NCBI GenBank assembly: GCA_021824055.1
Contig: JAKALV010000039.1
Location: forward strand, 1-17,003
Length of the DNA stretch: 17,003 bases
Direction: 5' to 3'
From: Acidobacteriota bacterium
GTDB taxonomy: Bacteria; Acidobacteriota; Vicinamibacteria; Vicinamibacterales; SCN-69-37
The translations under genes and the position numbers were made by a program. The notes beneath the pieces are model-generated. The model ran no database searches. It saw only the letters and a list, made by a program, of their open reading frames with translations, and was not told where the DNA came from. Positions within the stretch are counted from its first letter, which is position 1, and each line of letters opens with the position of its first letter. Below, piece by piece: positions 1 to 6,354 of this stretch.

Positions 1-1
1 C

Positions 2-334
2 GGCAACGGCCGCGTGTATCACATCCGCTTCACGGCGACCGCCGGCACGCTGAGCTGCAACGGCGATGTGACGGTGGGCGTGCCGCACGATCAGGGCCAG
101 CGCGACACCGCGATCGACGACGGTCCGCTCTACGACTCGACCACGGAGTCGTTACCCGCCGGGCACTTCAAGGGTGACGGCTGCCGGGACGGCGATCACG
201 AAGAGGGCAAGCCGGATCACTTCGACGGCGACAAGTGCGACCACGAGCTCGGCAAGAACGGCCACAAGAAGGGTGATCGCTGTGACCACGAGCGCATGAA
301 GGGGAAGAAGTCCGACGACGAATCGAAATCGTAG
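2..334 (+). CDS. 3' end of a probable exported protein with a charged, metal-ligand-rich tail (5' truncated)
   Basis: The frame is open from the left edge (position 2) to a TAG at 332-334, so the start lies outside the window. The first residues, GNGRVYHIRFTATAG, followed by a short run ending VTVGVPHDQ, resemble the last strand of an Ig-like or HYR-type extracellular repeat; this is inference from pattern only. After about residue 55 the chain becomes very hydrophilic and is rich in Asp, His, Lys, Glu and Gly. It contains a near-repeat, GDKCDHE and GDRCDHE, separated by nine residues. Such tails can bind divalent metals or simply be solvent-exposed linkers. No transmembrane anchor or sorting signal is visible at the C-terminus. 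The gene converges on the ABC ATPase at 344, with nine bases between the two stop codons. The reading frame is well supported; the function is unknown. Confidence 0.6.
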   Translation, partial: GNGRVYHIRFTATAGTLSCNGDVTVGVPHDQGQRDTAIDDGPLYDSTTESLPAGHFKGDGCRDGDHEEGKPDHFDGDKCDHELGKNGHKKGDRCDHERMKGKKSDDESKS

Positions 335-337
335 CCG

Positions 338-352
338 GCGGTCTTAGACCGC
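338..352. terminator. Small perfect hairpin between convergent stop codons
   Basis: A 6-bp perfect inverted repeat (GCGGTC/GACCGC) has a 3-base TTA loop that is itself part of the TAA stop of the minus-strand ATPase gene. It sits between two convergent genes and could stall transcription from both sides. There is no clear U-tract on either strand, so a classical intrinsic terminator is not demonstrated. Confidence 0.3.
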
Positions 353-1219
353 GGCGAAATGTCCCGGCGCGTGTTCTTTGAGAGGCTGGGGCGTGAAACC
401 GGCCGCGTCGAACGGAATGCGCTCGAGGCGCGCGCCCGGCGACAGTCGCGGGATCGCAGACAACAGGGCGCGCGTGTAGGGATGCGCCGCCCGCTCGAAC
501 ACATCGGCCGCCGTGCCCACTTCAACAAGCCTTCCCCGATACATAACCCCGATCCGGCCGCAGATCTGCCGGACCAGGCGCAGGTCGTGCGCAATGAACA
601 AGTAGGTGAGTCCCAGCTTCTGCTGGAGATCAAGCAGCAGGTTGACGACCTGCGCCTGCACGGATACGTCGAGCGCTGAGACCGGCTCGTCGAGGACCAC
701 GAACGACGGATTGAGCGCCAACGCTCGCGCCAGTCCGATCCGCTGCCGCTGCCCGCCGCTGAACTCGTGCGGATACTGGCGCCGCTGATCCCGGCTGAGT
801 CCAACCAGTTCAAAGAGCTCGGCGACCCTCGCGGTGCGGTCCGCCCGCGTGCCCTGACGGTGAATCACCAGCGGCTCCTCGACGATGTCGCCGACGCGCA
901 TGCGGGGATTGAGCGACGAGTACGGGTCTTGAAAGACAATCTGAAAGTGCCGCCGCGCCGCCCGAAGCTCCGAGGCGCCGAGGGCGAGCACATCGCGCCC
1001 GTCGAACTCAACGCGGCCGCTCGTCGGCTCGATCAATCTAAGGATGCATCGGCCCGTGGTCGTCTTGCCCGACCCGGATTCGCCCACGAGGCCGAACGTC
1101 TCTCCGCGCGTGATCGCGAAGCTCACATCGTCCACCGCCCGGACGCCGGCGCGAGCACGCCACAGACCGCCGTGCGCGAACTGCTTGACGAGTCTCTGCA
1201 CGTTCACGAGCGGCGTCAT
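344..1219 (-). CDS. DppF/OppF-like peptide ABC transporter ATP-binding protein
   Basis: This 291-residue protein is the second ATPase of a peptide/nickel-type ABC importer and would hydrolyse ATP at the inner face of the membrane to drive uptake. Visible motifs are Walker A GESGSGKT (46-53), Q-loop Gln97, signature FSGGQ (153-157), Walker B FVVLDEP (173-179), H-loop His211, and the HPYT motif at the start of the oligopeptide C-terminal region (246-249). The Cys cluster that usually follows HPYT is absent; the chain ends APGHFAAV. The start chosen is the ATG at 1219, which gives a normal N-terminus (MTPLVNVQRLVKQF) and forms an ATGA overlap with the upstream ATPase stop. The open frame further upstream is Arg-rich and overlaps that gene, so it was rejected. 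Family is certain; the transported substrate is not. Confidence 0.93.
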   Translation of the reverse strand: MTPLVNVQRLVKQFAHGGLWRARAGVRAVDDVSFAITRGETFGLVGESGSGKTTTGRCILRLIEPTSGRVEFDGRDVLALGASELRAARRHFQIVFQDPYSSLNPRMRVGDIVEEPLVIHRQGTRADRTARVAELFELVGLSRDQRRQYPHEFSGGQRQRIGLARALALNPSFVVLDEPVSALDVSVQAQVVNLLLDLQQKLGLTYLFIAHDLRLVRQICGRIGVMYRGRLVEVGTAADVFERAAHPYTRALLSAIPRLSPGARLERIPFDAAGFTPQPLKEHAPGHFAAV

Positions 1220-2214
1220 GGCGTGCCCCCGGCGCCCGCAACGGCGAGGACGCAACGAACATCGTGCGTGGCGCTGACGGCGGTGAGCCCGGGCACGGCC
1301 GCCTCGCACCGCGGCTCCCGATGCGCGCAGCGCGGCGCGAAGGCGCAGCCGGCCGGCCACTGGCCCAGCGGCGGCACCGTGCCGGGAATGGCCGTGAGGC
1401 GGCCTCCGGCGGCGCGCTCGGGGAGGCATGCGAGCAGCCCCTGCGTGTACGGATGGCCCGGGTTTGCGAACAGCGACGTCGTGGCCGCCTGCTCGACGAT
1501 GCGGCCGCCGTACATGACGGCGACACGATCGGCCATCTCGGCGACCACACCCAGATCGTGGGTGATCAGCAGCAGCGAGAGCGAAAACTGCCGGCGCATG
1601 TCGCGAAGCAGGTCCAGAATCTCCGCCTGCACCGTCACGTCGAGCGCCGTCGTGGGCTCGTCGGCGATGACGAGCGAGGGTTCCGCCGTCAGCGCGAGCG
1701 CGATCATCGCGCGCTGGCGCAAGCCTCCGCTGAGCTGGTGCGGGTAGTCGTCGGCGCGCCTGGCAGGATCCGGGACGCGGACCGCCTCCAGCAGTTCGAT
1801 CGCGCGGCGGCGCGCGGCGGCGCCCGTCGCCAGGCCGTGCACTTCAAGCGTTTCCCGAATTTGAAACCCGATGGTGTACACAGGGTTCAGCGCAATCATC
1901 GGTTCCTGGAAGACGAAGCCGATGCGGCGCCCGCGGACGCGTCGCATCGCCCGTTCGTCGAGCCGCGCGAGATCCTGTCCTTCGAACAGGATGCGGCCCC
2001 CCGTCATGCGGCCGGGCGGCTGGATGAGCCTGATGAGTGACAGGGCCGTGACGGACTTGCCGCTGCCCGACTCGCCGACCAGGCCCAGGGTTTCCCCGCG
2101 GCCCACTGTGAACGACACGTTGTTGACGGCCGCCGCTTCGCGGCCTCCCGCCAGGGCGAAGACCGTGGTCAGGCCCGAGACGTCGAGCAAGGGCTCGCTA
2201 GATGGCGCGGTCAC
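1216..2214 (-). CDS. DppD/OppD-like peptide ABC transporter ATP-binding protein
   Basis: This 332-residue protein is the first ATPase partner of the transporter. Motifs visible are Walker A GESGSGKS (47-54), Q-loop Gln103, signature LSGGL (161-165), Walker B LVIADEP (181-187), H-loop His219, HPYT (254-257), and a C-terminal Cys cluster (Cys290, 296, 303, 321) typical of the oligo_HPY region, which in related ATPases can hold an iron-sulfur cluster. I chose the GTG at 2214, ten residues before the conserved LLDVSGL strand and overlapping the mutase stop by 17 bases. An in-frame ATG at 2244 is the alternative and would overlap by 47 bases. The 3' end shares ATGA with the next ATPase, so the pair is probably translationally coupled. 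No permease or solute-binding-protein gene adjoins it in this window, so the full transporter must be completed elsewhere. Confidence 0.92.
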   Translation of the reverse strand: MTAPSSEPLLDVSGLTTVFALAGGREAAAVNNVSFTVGRGETLGLVGESGSGKSVTALSLIRLIQPPGRMTGGRILFEGQDLARLDERAMRRVRGRRIGFVFQEPMIALNPVYTIGFQIRETLEVHGLATGAAARRRAIELLEAVRVPDPARRADDYPHQLSGGLRQRAMIALALTAEPSLVIADEPTTALDVTVQAEILDLLRDMRRQFSLSLLLITHDLGVVAEMADRVAVMYGGRIVEQAATTSLFANPGHPYTQGLLACLPERAAGGRLTAIPGTVPPLGQWPAGCAFAPRCAHREPRCEAAVPGLTAVSATHDVRCVLAVAGAGGTP

Positions 2215-3694
2215 GGTACTCGCCAAAGACTGTGCGGAGCGCATCGGCGATCTCGCCCAGCGTCGCCCGCGCCTCCACGGCCGCCAGCACCGGCGGCACG
2301 AGGTTCGCGCCGCCGCCGGCGGCGGCCGACACCTCGGCCAGCGCGCGCCGCCATGCCACGGCATCACGCGACGCCCTCAGGGCGCGCACGCGCTCGACCT
2401 GCGCGGCTTCACCGGCAGGATCGATCCGCAGCAGCTCGATCTTCGGCGCTTCATCGCTCTGGAATCGATTGACGCCGACGACGATCTGATCGCCGCGGTC
2501 GATCTGCTGCTGCGCCTGATACGCCGCGTCCTGAATCTGTCGCTGGATCCGGCCCGACTCGATATTGGCGAGCGTGCCGCCCGACTGGTCGATGGCCGCG
2601 ATCAGCGCCTCGGCCGCCTGTTCGATCGCATCGGTTTGCCGCTCGACTTCCCATGATCCGCCGAGCGGATCGACGGTGTTCGCGACGCCCGACTCGGCGG
2701 CGATGATCTGCTGCGTGCGCAAGGCGATGCGCGCCGCATCCTCGGTGGGCAGCGCCAGGGCTTCGTCGCGGCCGTTGCAGTGCAGCGATTGGGTGCCGCC
2801 GAGCACCGCGGCGAGCGCCTGGATCGCCACGCGCACGATGTTGTTGTCCGGCTGCTGCGCCGTGAGCGTGCTGCCGCCGGTCTGCGTGTGGAACCGCAGC
2901 TGCATGGCCTTCGGATGCGTGGCGCCGAACCGGTCCCGCATGATGCGGGCCCAGAGGCGGCGCGCCGCGCGAAACTTGGCGACCTCTTCGATCAGGTCGT
3001 TATGCGCCGCAAAGAAGAACGACAGGCGTTGCCCGAATGCGTTGACGTCGAGCCCGGCCGCGCGCGCGGCGTCGACGTACGCGATGGCGTTGGCGAGCGT
3101 GAACGCCACCTCCTGCGCCGCGGTCGAGCCCGCTTCGCGGATGTGATAGCCGCTGATCGAGATCGTGTTCCAGTTCGGCAGTTCGCGCTCGCACCAGGCG
3201 AAGATGTCGGTGATGATTCTGAGCGACGCGCGCGGCGGGTAGATGAACGTGCCGCGGGCGATGTATTCCTTCAGCACGTCATTTTGGATGGTGCCCGACA
3301 GGCGGTCGAGCGGCGCGCCCTGGCGGCGGGCCACGGCCACGTAGAGCGCCAGCAGGATGATCGCGGTCGAGTTGATCGTCATCGACGTCGACACGCGATC
3401 GAGCGGGATGCCCCCGAAAAGCACGGCCATGTCCTCAATGGAGTCGATGGCGACGCCGACGCGGCCCACCTCGCCGGCCGCCATGGCATGGTCCGAGTCG
3501 TAGCCGATCTGCGTCGGCAGGTCGAACGCCACGCTGAGCCCGCTGACGCCCTGCGCGAGCAGGTAGCGGTACCGGGCGTTCGATTCCGCAGCCGTGCCGA
3601 AGCCGGCGTACTGCCGCATCGTCCACAGCCGTCCGCGGTACATCGTCGGTTGGATGCCGCGTGTGTACGGAAATTCTCCCGGGGCGTCGAGCAC
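2198..3694 (-). CDS. mcmA1: Methylmalonyl-CoA mutase large (catalytic) subunit, short N-terminus
   Basis: This 498-residue protein is a B12-dependent acyl-CoA mutase barrel that interconverts methylmalonyl-CoA and succinyl-CoA in propionate and branched-chain catabolism. The family is shown by PYTRGIQPTMYRG, WTMRQYAGF, LSVAFDLPTQ, GTIQNDVLKE, ISISGYHIREAGST (active-site His184) and GTQSLHCNGRDEALALPT. Tyr29 (in RQYAGF) and Arg147 (in KEYIARG) match the substrate-carboxylate pair of true methylmalonyl-CoA mutases; isobutyryl-CoA mutases have Phe and Gln there. There is no B12-binding domain, so a separate small subunit is needed and is not seen here. The chain starts where homologues are already about 45-60 residues in. 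The GTG at 3694 is the only start available, because an in-frame TAA lies three codons upstream (3704-3706). Two transporter ATPases follow in the same operon. Confidence 0.93.
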   Translation of the reverse strand: MLDAPGEFPYTRGIQPTMYRGRLWTMRQYAGFGTAAESNARYRYLLAQGVSGLSVAFDLPTQIGYDSDHAMAAGEVGRVGVAIDSIEDMAVLFGGIPLDRVSTSMTINSTAIILLALYVAVARRQGAPLDRLSGTIQNDVLKEYIARGTFIYPPRASLRIITDIFAWCERELPNWNTISISGYHIREAGSTAAQEVAFTLANAIAYVDAARAAGLDVNAFGQRLSFFFAAHNDLIEEVAKFRAARRLWARIMRDRFGATHPKAMQLRFHTQTGGSTLTAQQPDNNIVRVAIQALAAVLGGTQSLHCNGRDEALALPTEDAARIALRTQQIIAAESGVANTVDPLGGSWEVERQTDAIEQAAEALIAAIDQSGGTLANIESGRIQRQIQDAAYQAQQQIDRGDQIVVGVNRFQSDEAPKIELLRIDPAGEAAQVERVRALRASRDAVAWRRALAEVSAAAGGGANLVPPVLAAVEARATLGEIADALRTVFGEYRDRAI

Positions 3695-3700
3695 GGTCGC

Positions 3701-3706
3701 ATTTTA
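3701..3706 (-). promoter_or_regulatory. Possible -10 element for a leaderless mutase transcript
   Basis: On the minus strand the hexamer TAAAAT lies six bases before the GTG start of the mutase gene. No Shine-Dalgarno-like sequence precedes that GTG, and no good -35 box sits at the usual distance. If this is the -10 box, transcription would begin at or next to the start codon. This rests on one 5/6 hexamer match only. Confidence 0.2.
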
Positions 3707-3729
3707 GCGTTTTATCGCCGTCGCGCGCG

Positions 3730-3759
3730 TTGACACTCTGTACACGCGCTGCGTACAAT
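3730..3759 (+). promoter_or_regulatory. Strong sigma-70-type promoter upstream of the small hypothetical gene
   Basis: A perfect TTGACA (3730-3735) is followed after 18 bases by TACAAT (3754-3759), an excellent match to the housekeeping consensus in otherwise very G+C-rich DNA. The predicted transcription start is near 3766, giving a leader of roughly 75 bases before the ATG at 3843. It also lies where the missing N-terminal codons of the divergent mutase gene would be. Confidence 0.7.
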
Positions 3760-3832
3760 GGCCGCCAAAGCGGCGCGATCGGCGCTGCGGTCATGAAATG
3801 ATCGCCCCGGACGTCCCGGACCGGGGGCTGAC

Positions 3833-3838
3833 GGAGGG
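3833..3838 (+). promoter_or_regulatory. Ribosome binding site deciding the start at 3843
   Basis: GGAGGG ends four bases before the ATG at 3843. It favours this ATG over the in-frame ATG at 3798, which has no comparable site. Confidence 0.65.
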
Positions 3839-3842
3839 TCGC

Positions 3843-4160
3843 ATGGAATCACGCGTCGATTCGGTCATGCAACAGCTGGCCCGGGAGTTATCCGAAGCCA
3901 TCGCGGCGGCAGTCGCCGCGGATCCGCGTATTGAAGCCTGCCGCGACAAGGCCCGCGCCGAAGGCTACGAACTGAAACTGTCGCTCGATGCGTCGGTCGG
4001 ATTTGTAACGGCCGCAGACGGCGCCGCGATCGCCAGGCCGGTGGCGGCGCGCCGATCGCCGGCGCGTCCCGCGGCCGAGATGACCGCCACGGATCGACGC
4101 TTTCTCAAGTCGCTCCGCATCGCGGCCGACGAGACCGCCGAAAAAAAAGAAGTCGAATAG
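3843..4160 (+). CDS. Small conserved-looking protein of unknown function
   Basis: The 105-residue product has three parts. An Ala-rich amphipathic helical segment comes first (residues 1-45, with VAADPRIEACRDKARAEGYE). A short strand-like segment follows (LKLSLDASVGFV). After a low-complexity Arg/Ala/Pro linker (about 67-79) comes a compact C-terminal block, MTATDRRFLKSLRIAADE. The two ordered ends separated by a linker suggest a two-part soluble adaptor or regulatory protein, but I do not recognise a family. There is no signal peptide, membrane segment or Cys pair. The start is set by the GGAGGG site, and a near-consensus promoter lies upstream, so the gene is probably well expressed. A run of eight A's lies four codons before the stop. 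It converges on gpmA, with 23 bases between the stops. The gene is very likely real; its function is open. Confidence 0.8.
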   Translation: MESRVDSVMQQLARELSEAIAAAVAADPRIEACRDKARAEGYELKLSLDASVGFVTAADGAAIARPVAARRSPARPAAEMTATDRRFLKSLRIAADETAEKKEVE

Positions 4161-4183
4161 CGGACGTGTGACTGAGCCGGTCG

Positions 4184-4933
4184 TCAGGCGCGGCCGGAGG
4201 CATGCCTGGCCACCGAGTCGGCCGCGCGCCTGGCGGCCTCGGGGTCGCCGAGGTAGCGATGTCCGCGCGGCCGGAGTTGGTCGTCCAGGTCATACACGAG
4301 CGGAATACCTGTCGGGATATTCAGATCGACGATGTCCTGGTCGGAGATGTTGTCGAGGTACTTCACGAGCGCGCGCATGCTGTTGCCGTGCGCCACGATG
4401 ATCACGCGCCGGCCCGCGGTGATCGCCGGCGCGATCGTGCCGTGCCAGTAGGGCAGGAAGCGCGACACCGTGTCCTTGAGCGACTCGGTGGCCGGCAGAT
4501 CCGCGGGGGCGAGCCCCGCGTACCGCGGATCGTGCGCCGGATGGCGCGGATCGTCCACCGAGAGTGGCGGCGGCGGCGAGGCGTAGCTGCGCCGCCAGAT
4601 CTTGACCTGCGCGTCGCCGTGCTTGGCCGCGGTCTCCGCCTTGTTCAGTCCCTGCAGGGCGCCGTAGTGCCGTTCGTTCAAGCGCCAGCTGCGTTCGACC
4701 GGTATCCATAACAGATTGAGCTCGTCGAGCGTGATCCACCACGTGCGGATGGCGCGCGTCAGGACTGAGGTGAACGCGAGGTCGAAGGTGAAGCCGTCCG
4801 CCTTCAGCAGACGGCCGGCTTCCTGCGCCTCGGCGCGTCCCTTGTCGGTCAGATCGACGTCGGTCCATCCGGTGAAGCGGTTCTCGAGATTCCACTGGCT
4901 TTCGCCGTGACGCAGGAGGACAAGCTGAGCCAT
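4184..4933 (-). CDS. gpmA: 2,3-bisphosphoglycerate-dependent phosphoglycerate mutase
   Basis: This 249-residue cytosolic enzyme interconverts 3-phosphoglycerate and 2-phosphoglycerate through a phosphohistidine intermediate. The signature LLRHGESQWN holds the phospho-accepting His9, with Arg8 beside it. LNERHYGALQG (85-95) carries the acid/base Glu87, and VAHGNSMRALVKYL (180-193) carries the second catalytic His182. The family-specific insert with KIWRRSYASPPPPL (111-124) marks it as the full-length dPGM type rather than a short histidine phosphatase. Length is normal for the family. The ATG at 4933 lies six bases after the enolase stop, so the two genes form an operon encoding consecutive glycolytic steps. 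No separate ribosome binding site is evident, which suits translational coupling. Confidence 0.96.
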   Translation of the reverse strand: MAQLVLLRHGESQWNLENRFTGWTDVDLTDKGRAEAQEAGRLLKADGFTFDLAFTSVLTRAIRTWWITLDELNLLWIPVERSWRLNERHYGALQGLNKAETAAKHGDAQVKIWRRSYASPPPPLSVDDPRHPAHDPRYAGLAPADLPATESLKDTVSRFLPYWHGTIAPAITAGRRVIIVAHGNSMRALVKYLDNISDQDIVDLNIPTGIPLVYDLDDQLRPRGHRYLGDPEAARRAADSVARHASGRA

Positions 4934-4939
4934 GGCGCG

Positions 4940-6241
4940 TTACCGCGCGAACGCGCGCACCGCGGACGTGCCGGCGAAGACGGCGCCGGCGCCGAGCGCG
5001 CCTTCGATGCGCATCAGCTGGTTGTACTTGGCGATCCGTTCGGAGCGGCTCGCCGAGCCGGTCTTGATCTGACCGACGCCGGTGGCCACGGCCAGGTCGG
5101 CGATCGTCGTGTCTTCCGTTTCGCCCGAGCGGTGCGAGATCACGCTGGCGTAGCCCGCGCGCCGCGCCATCGCGACGGCGCTGAGGGTTTCGGTGACGGT
5201 GCCGATCTGATTGAGCTTGACGAGCAGCGCGTTGGCGACGCCTTCCTGAATGCCGCGCGCCAGAATCTCGGGATTGGTGACGAAGATGTCGTCGCCGACC
5301 AGTTGCACGCGCGTGCCGAGCGCGCGCGTCAGCGCCGCCCAGCCGGTCCAGTCGCCCTCGGCCAGGCCGTCCTCGATCGAGATGATGGGGTACTGCCGGA
5401 CCCAGTCTTCGTAGAGCGCGATCATCTCGGCGGAGCTGCGCGCGCCTTCGCCGGACTTCTTCAGGATGTACGTGTGCGATCCTTCGTCGAAGAACTCGCT
5501 GGCCGCCGAATCGATGGCGATCCAGATGTCCTTGCCCGGCGCGTAGCCCGCGGCGGTGATGGCCTCGAGGACCAGCTCGAGCGCATCCCGGTTCGATTTC
5601 AGGTTGGGCGCGAAGCCGCCTTCGTCGCCGACGCCGGTGGCGAGGCCGCGCTTCTTGAGAATCGCGCGCAGGGCGTGGAAGGTCTCCGCGCCCGCGCGCA
5701 GCGCCTCCGAAAAGGTCGGGCGCCCCGCGGGCACGACCATGAATTCCTGGAAGTCGACGTTGCTGTCCGCGTGCGCGCCACCGTTGAGGATGTTCATCAT
5801 CGGCACCGGCAGCGTCTCCGGCGGCACATCGTCGCCGGCCAGCGTGCGGAGGTAGCGGTGGAGCGGTTCGCCCCGCTCGGCCGCCGCCGCATGCGCGACC
5901 GCCATCGAGACGCCGAGGATGGCGTTGGCGCCGAGTCGGGCTTTGTTGGGCGTGCCGTCGAGCGCGATCAGTGCCGCGTCCACGAAGCGCGGATCCGCCG
6001 GGCGGCCGGAAAGCGACCGCGCGATCTCGCCGTTGACGTGTCCGACGGCCGTGAGGACGCCCTTCCCGCCGTAGCGCTTCTTGTCGCCATCCCGCAGTTC
6101 GAGGGCTTCGCGTGTGCCTGTGGATGCGCCCGATGGCACGCCGGCCCGGCCACGCGCGCCGGAGGACAGCGTTACGTCAACTTCAACGGTGGGGTTGCCG
6201 CGCGAATCGAGGATTTCGCGGGCCAGGAGGCTGGAAATCAC
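4940..6241 (-). CDS. eno: Enolase (phosphopyruvate hydratase)
   Basis: This 433-residue enzyme converts 2-phosphoglycerate to phosphoenolpyruvate in the cytosol and needs Mg2+. All key features are in place: REILDSRGNPTVEV at the N-terminus, the mobile loop GASTGTRE (38-45), GDEGGFAPNL with catalytic Glu207, Mg ligands Asp244, Glu290 (SIEDGL) and Asp317 (GDDIFVTN), catalytic Lys342 (LVKLNQIGT), His370 in SHRSGETED, and Lys393 in the KTGS loop. The start is a GTG at 6241; an in-frame TAG lies three codons upstream and no ATG is available. No strong ribosome binding site precedes it and I found no convincing promoter on the minus strand. It leads the operon with gpmA and is divergent from the secreted protein at 6355. 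Confidence 0.97.
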   Translation of the reverse strand: MISSLLAREILDSRGNPTVEVDVTLSSGARGRAGVPSGASTGTREALELRDGDKKRYGGKGVLTAVGHVNGEIARSLSGRPADPRFVDAALIALDGTPNKARLGANAILGVSMAVAHAAAAERGEPLHRYLRTLAGDDVPPETLPVPMMNILNGGAHADSNVDFQEFMVVPAGRPTFSEALRAGAETFHALRAILKKRGLATGVGDEGGFAPNLKSNRDALELVLEAITAAGYAPGKDIWIAIDSAASEFFDEGSHTYILKKSGEGARSSAEMIALYEDWVRQYPIISIEDGLAEGDWTGWAALTRALGTRVQLVGDDIFVTNPEILARGIQEGVANALLVKLNQIGTVTETLSAVAMARRAGYASVISHRSGETEDTTIADLAVATGVGQIKTGSASRSERIAKYNQLMRIEGALGAGAVFAGTSAVRAFAR

Positions 6242-6304
6242 GGCGGAAGTCTACCACCATCGCGCCGGCGCCGGCTGGCTGGAAACTATTGAAAACAGAA
6301 GGGT

Positions 6305-6333
6305 TTGACTTGACTTGGGTGATGACCTACGAT
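6305..6333 (+). promoter_or_regulatory. Sigma-70-type promoter with a doubled -35 box
   Basis: TTGACT (6305-6310) is 17 bases from TACGAT (6328-6333), a good housekeeping match. The -35 hexamer is repeated immediately (TTGACT at 6310-6315, sharing one base), but the second copy is only 12 bases from the -10. Transcription would start near 6340, leaving a very short leader before the ATG at 6355. Confidence 0.6.
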
Positions 6334-6345
6334 GCCAATTGACGC

Positions 6346-6350
6346 GGAGG
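6346..6350 (+). promoter_or_regulatory. Ribosome binding site for the secreted barrel protein
   Basis: GGAGG ends four bases before the ATG at 6355 and fixes this as the start. The product begins with a signal peptide at exactly this residue. Confidence 0.6.
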
Positions 6351-6354
6351 CTCT

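Noticed and set aside
1219..1429. N-terminal extension of the DppF-like ATPase up to 1429
   Set aside because: The added 70 residues are Arg/Ala-rich and lie over the Cys-cluster coding part of the DppD-like gene. The ATG at 1219 gives a normal family start.
3695..3794. A hidden N-terminal part of the mutase in another frame (frameshift)
   Set aside because: Reading the other minus-strand frames upstream of 3694 gave nothing like the expected N-terminal segment, and a strong + strand promoter occupies the region.
4907..6292. 461-codon open frame antisense to enolase
   Set aside because: It covers the whole enolase gene on the opposite strand, is rich in Arg, Ala, Gly and Asp repeats and has no domain signature, so it is a codon-bias shadow.
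6242..6354. Minus-strand promoter for enolase
   Set aside because: TTGGCA occurs on the minus strand but no acceptable -10 lies at the right distance, so I did not call one.
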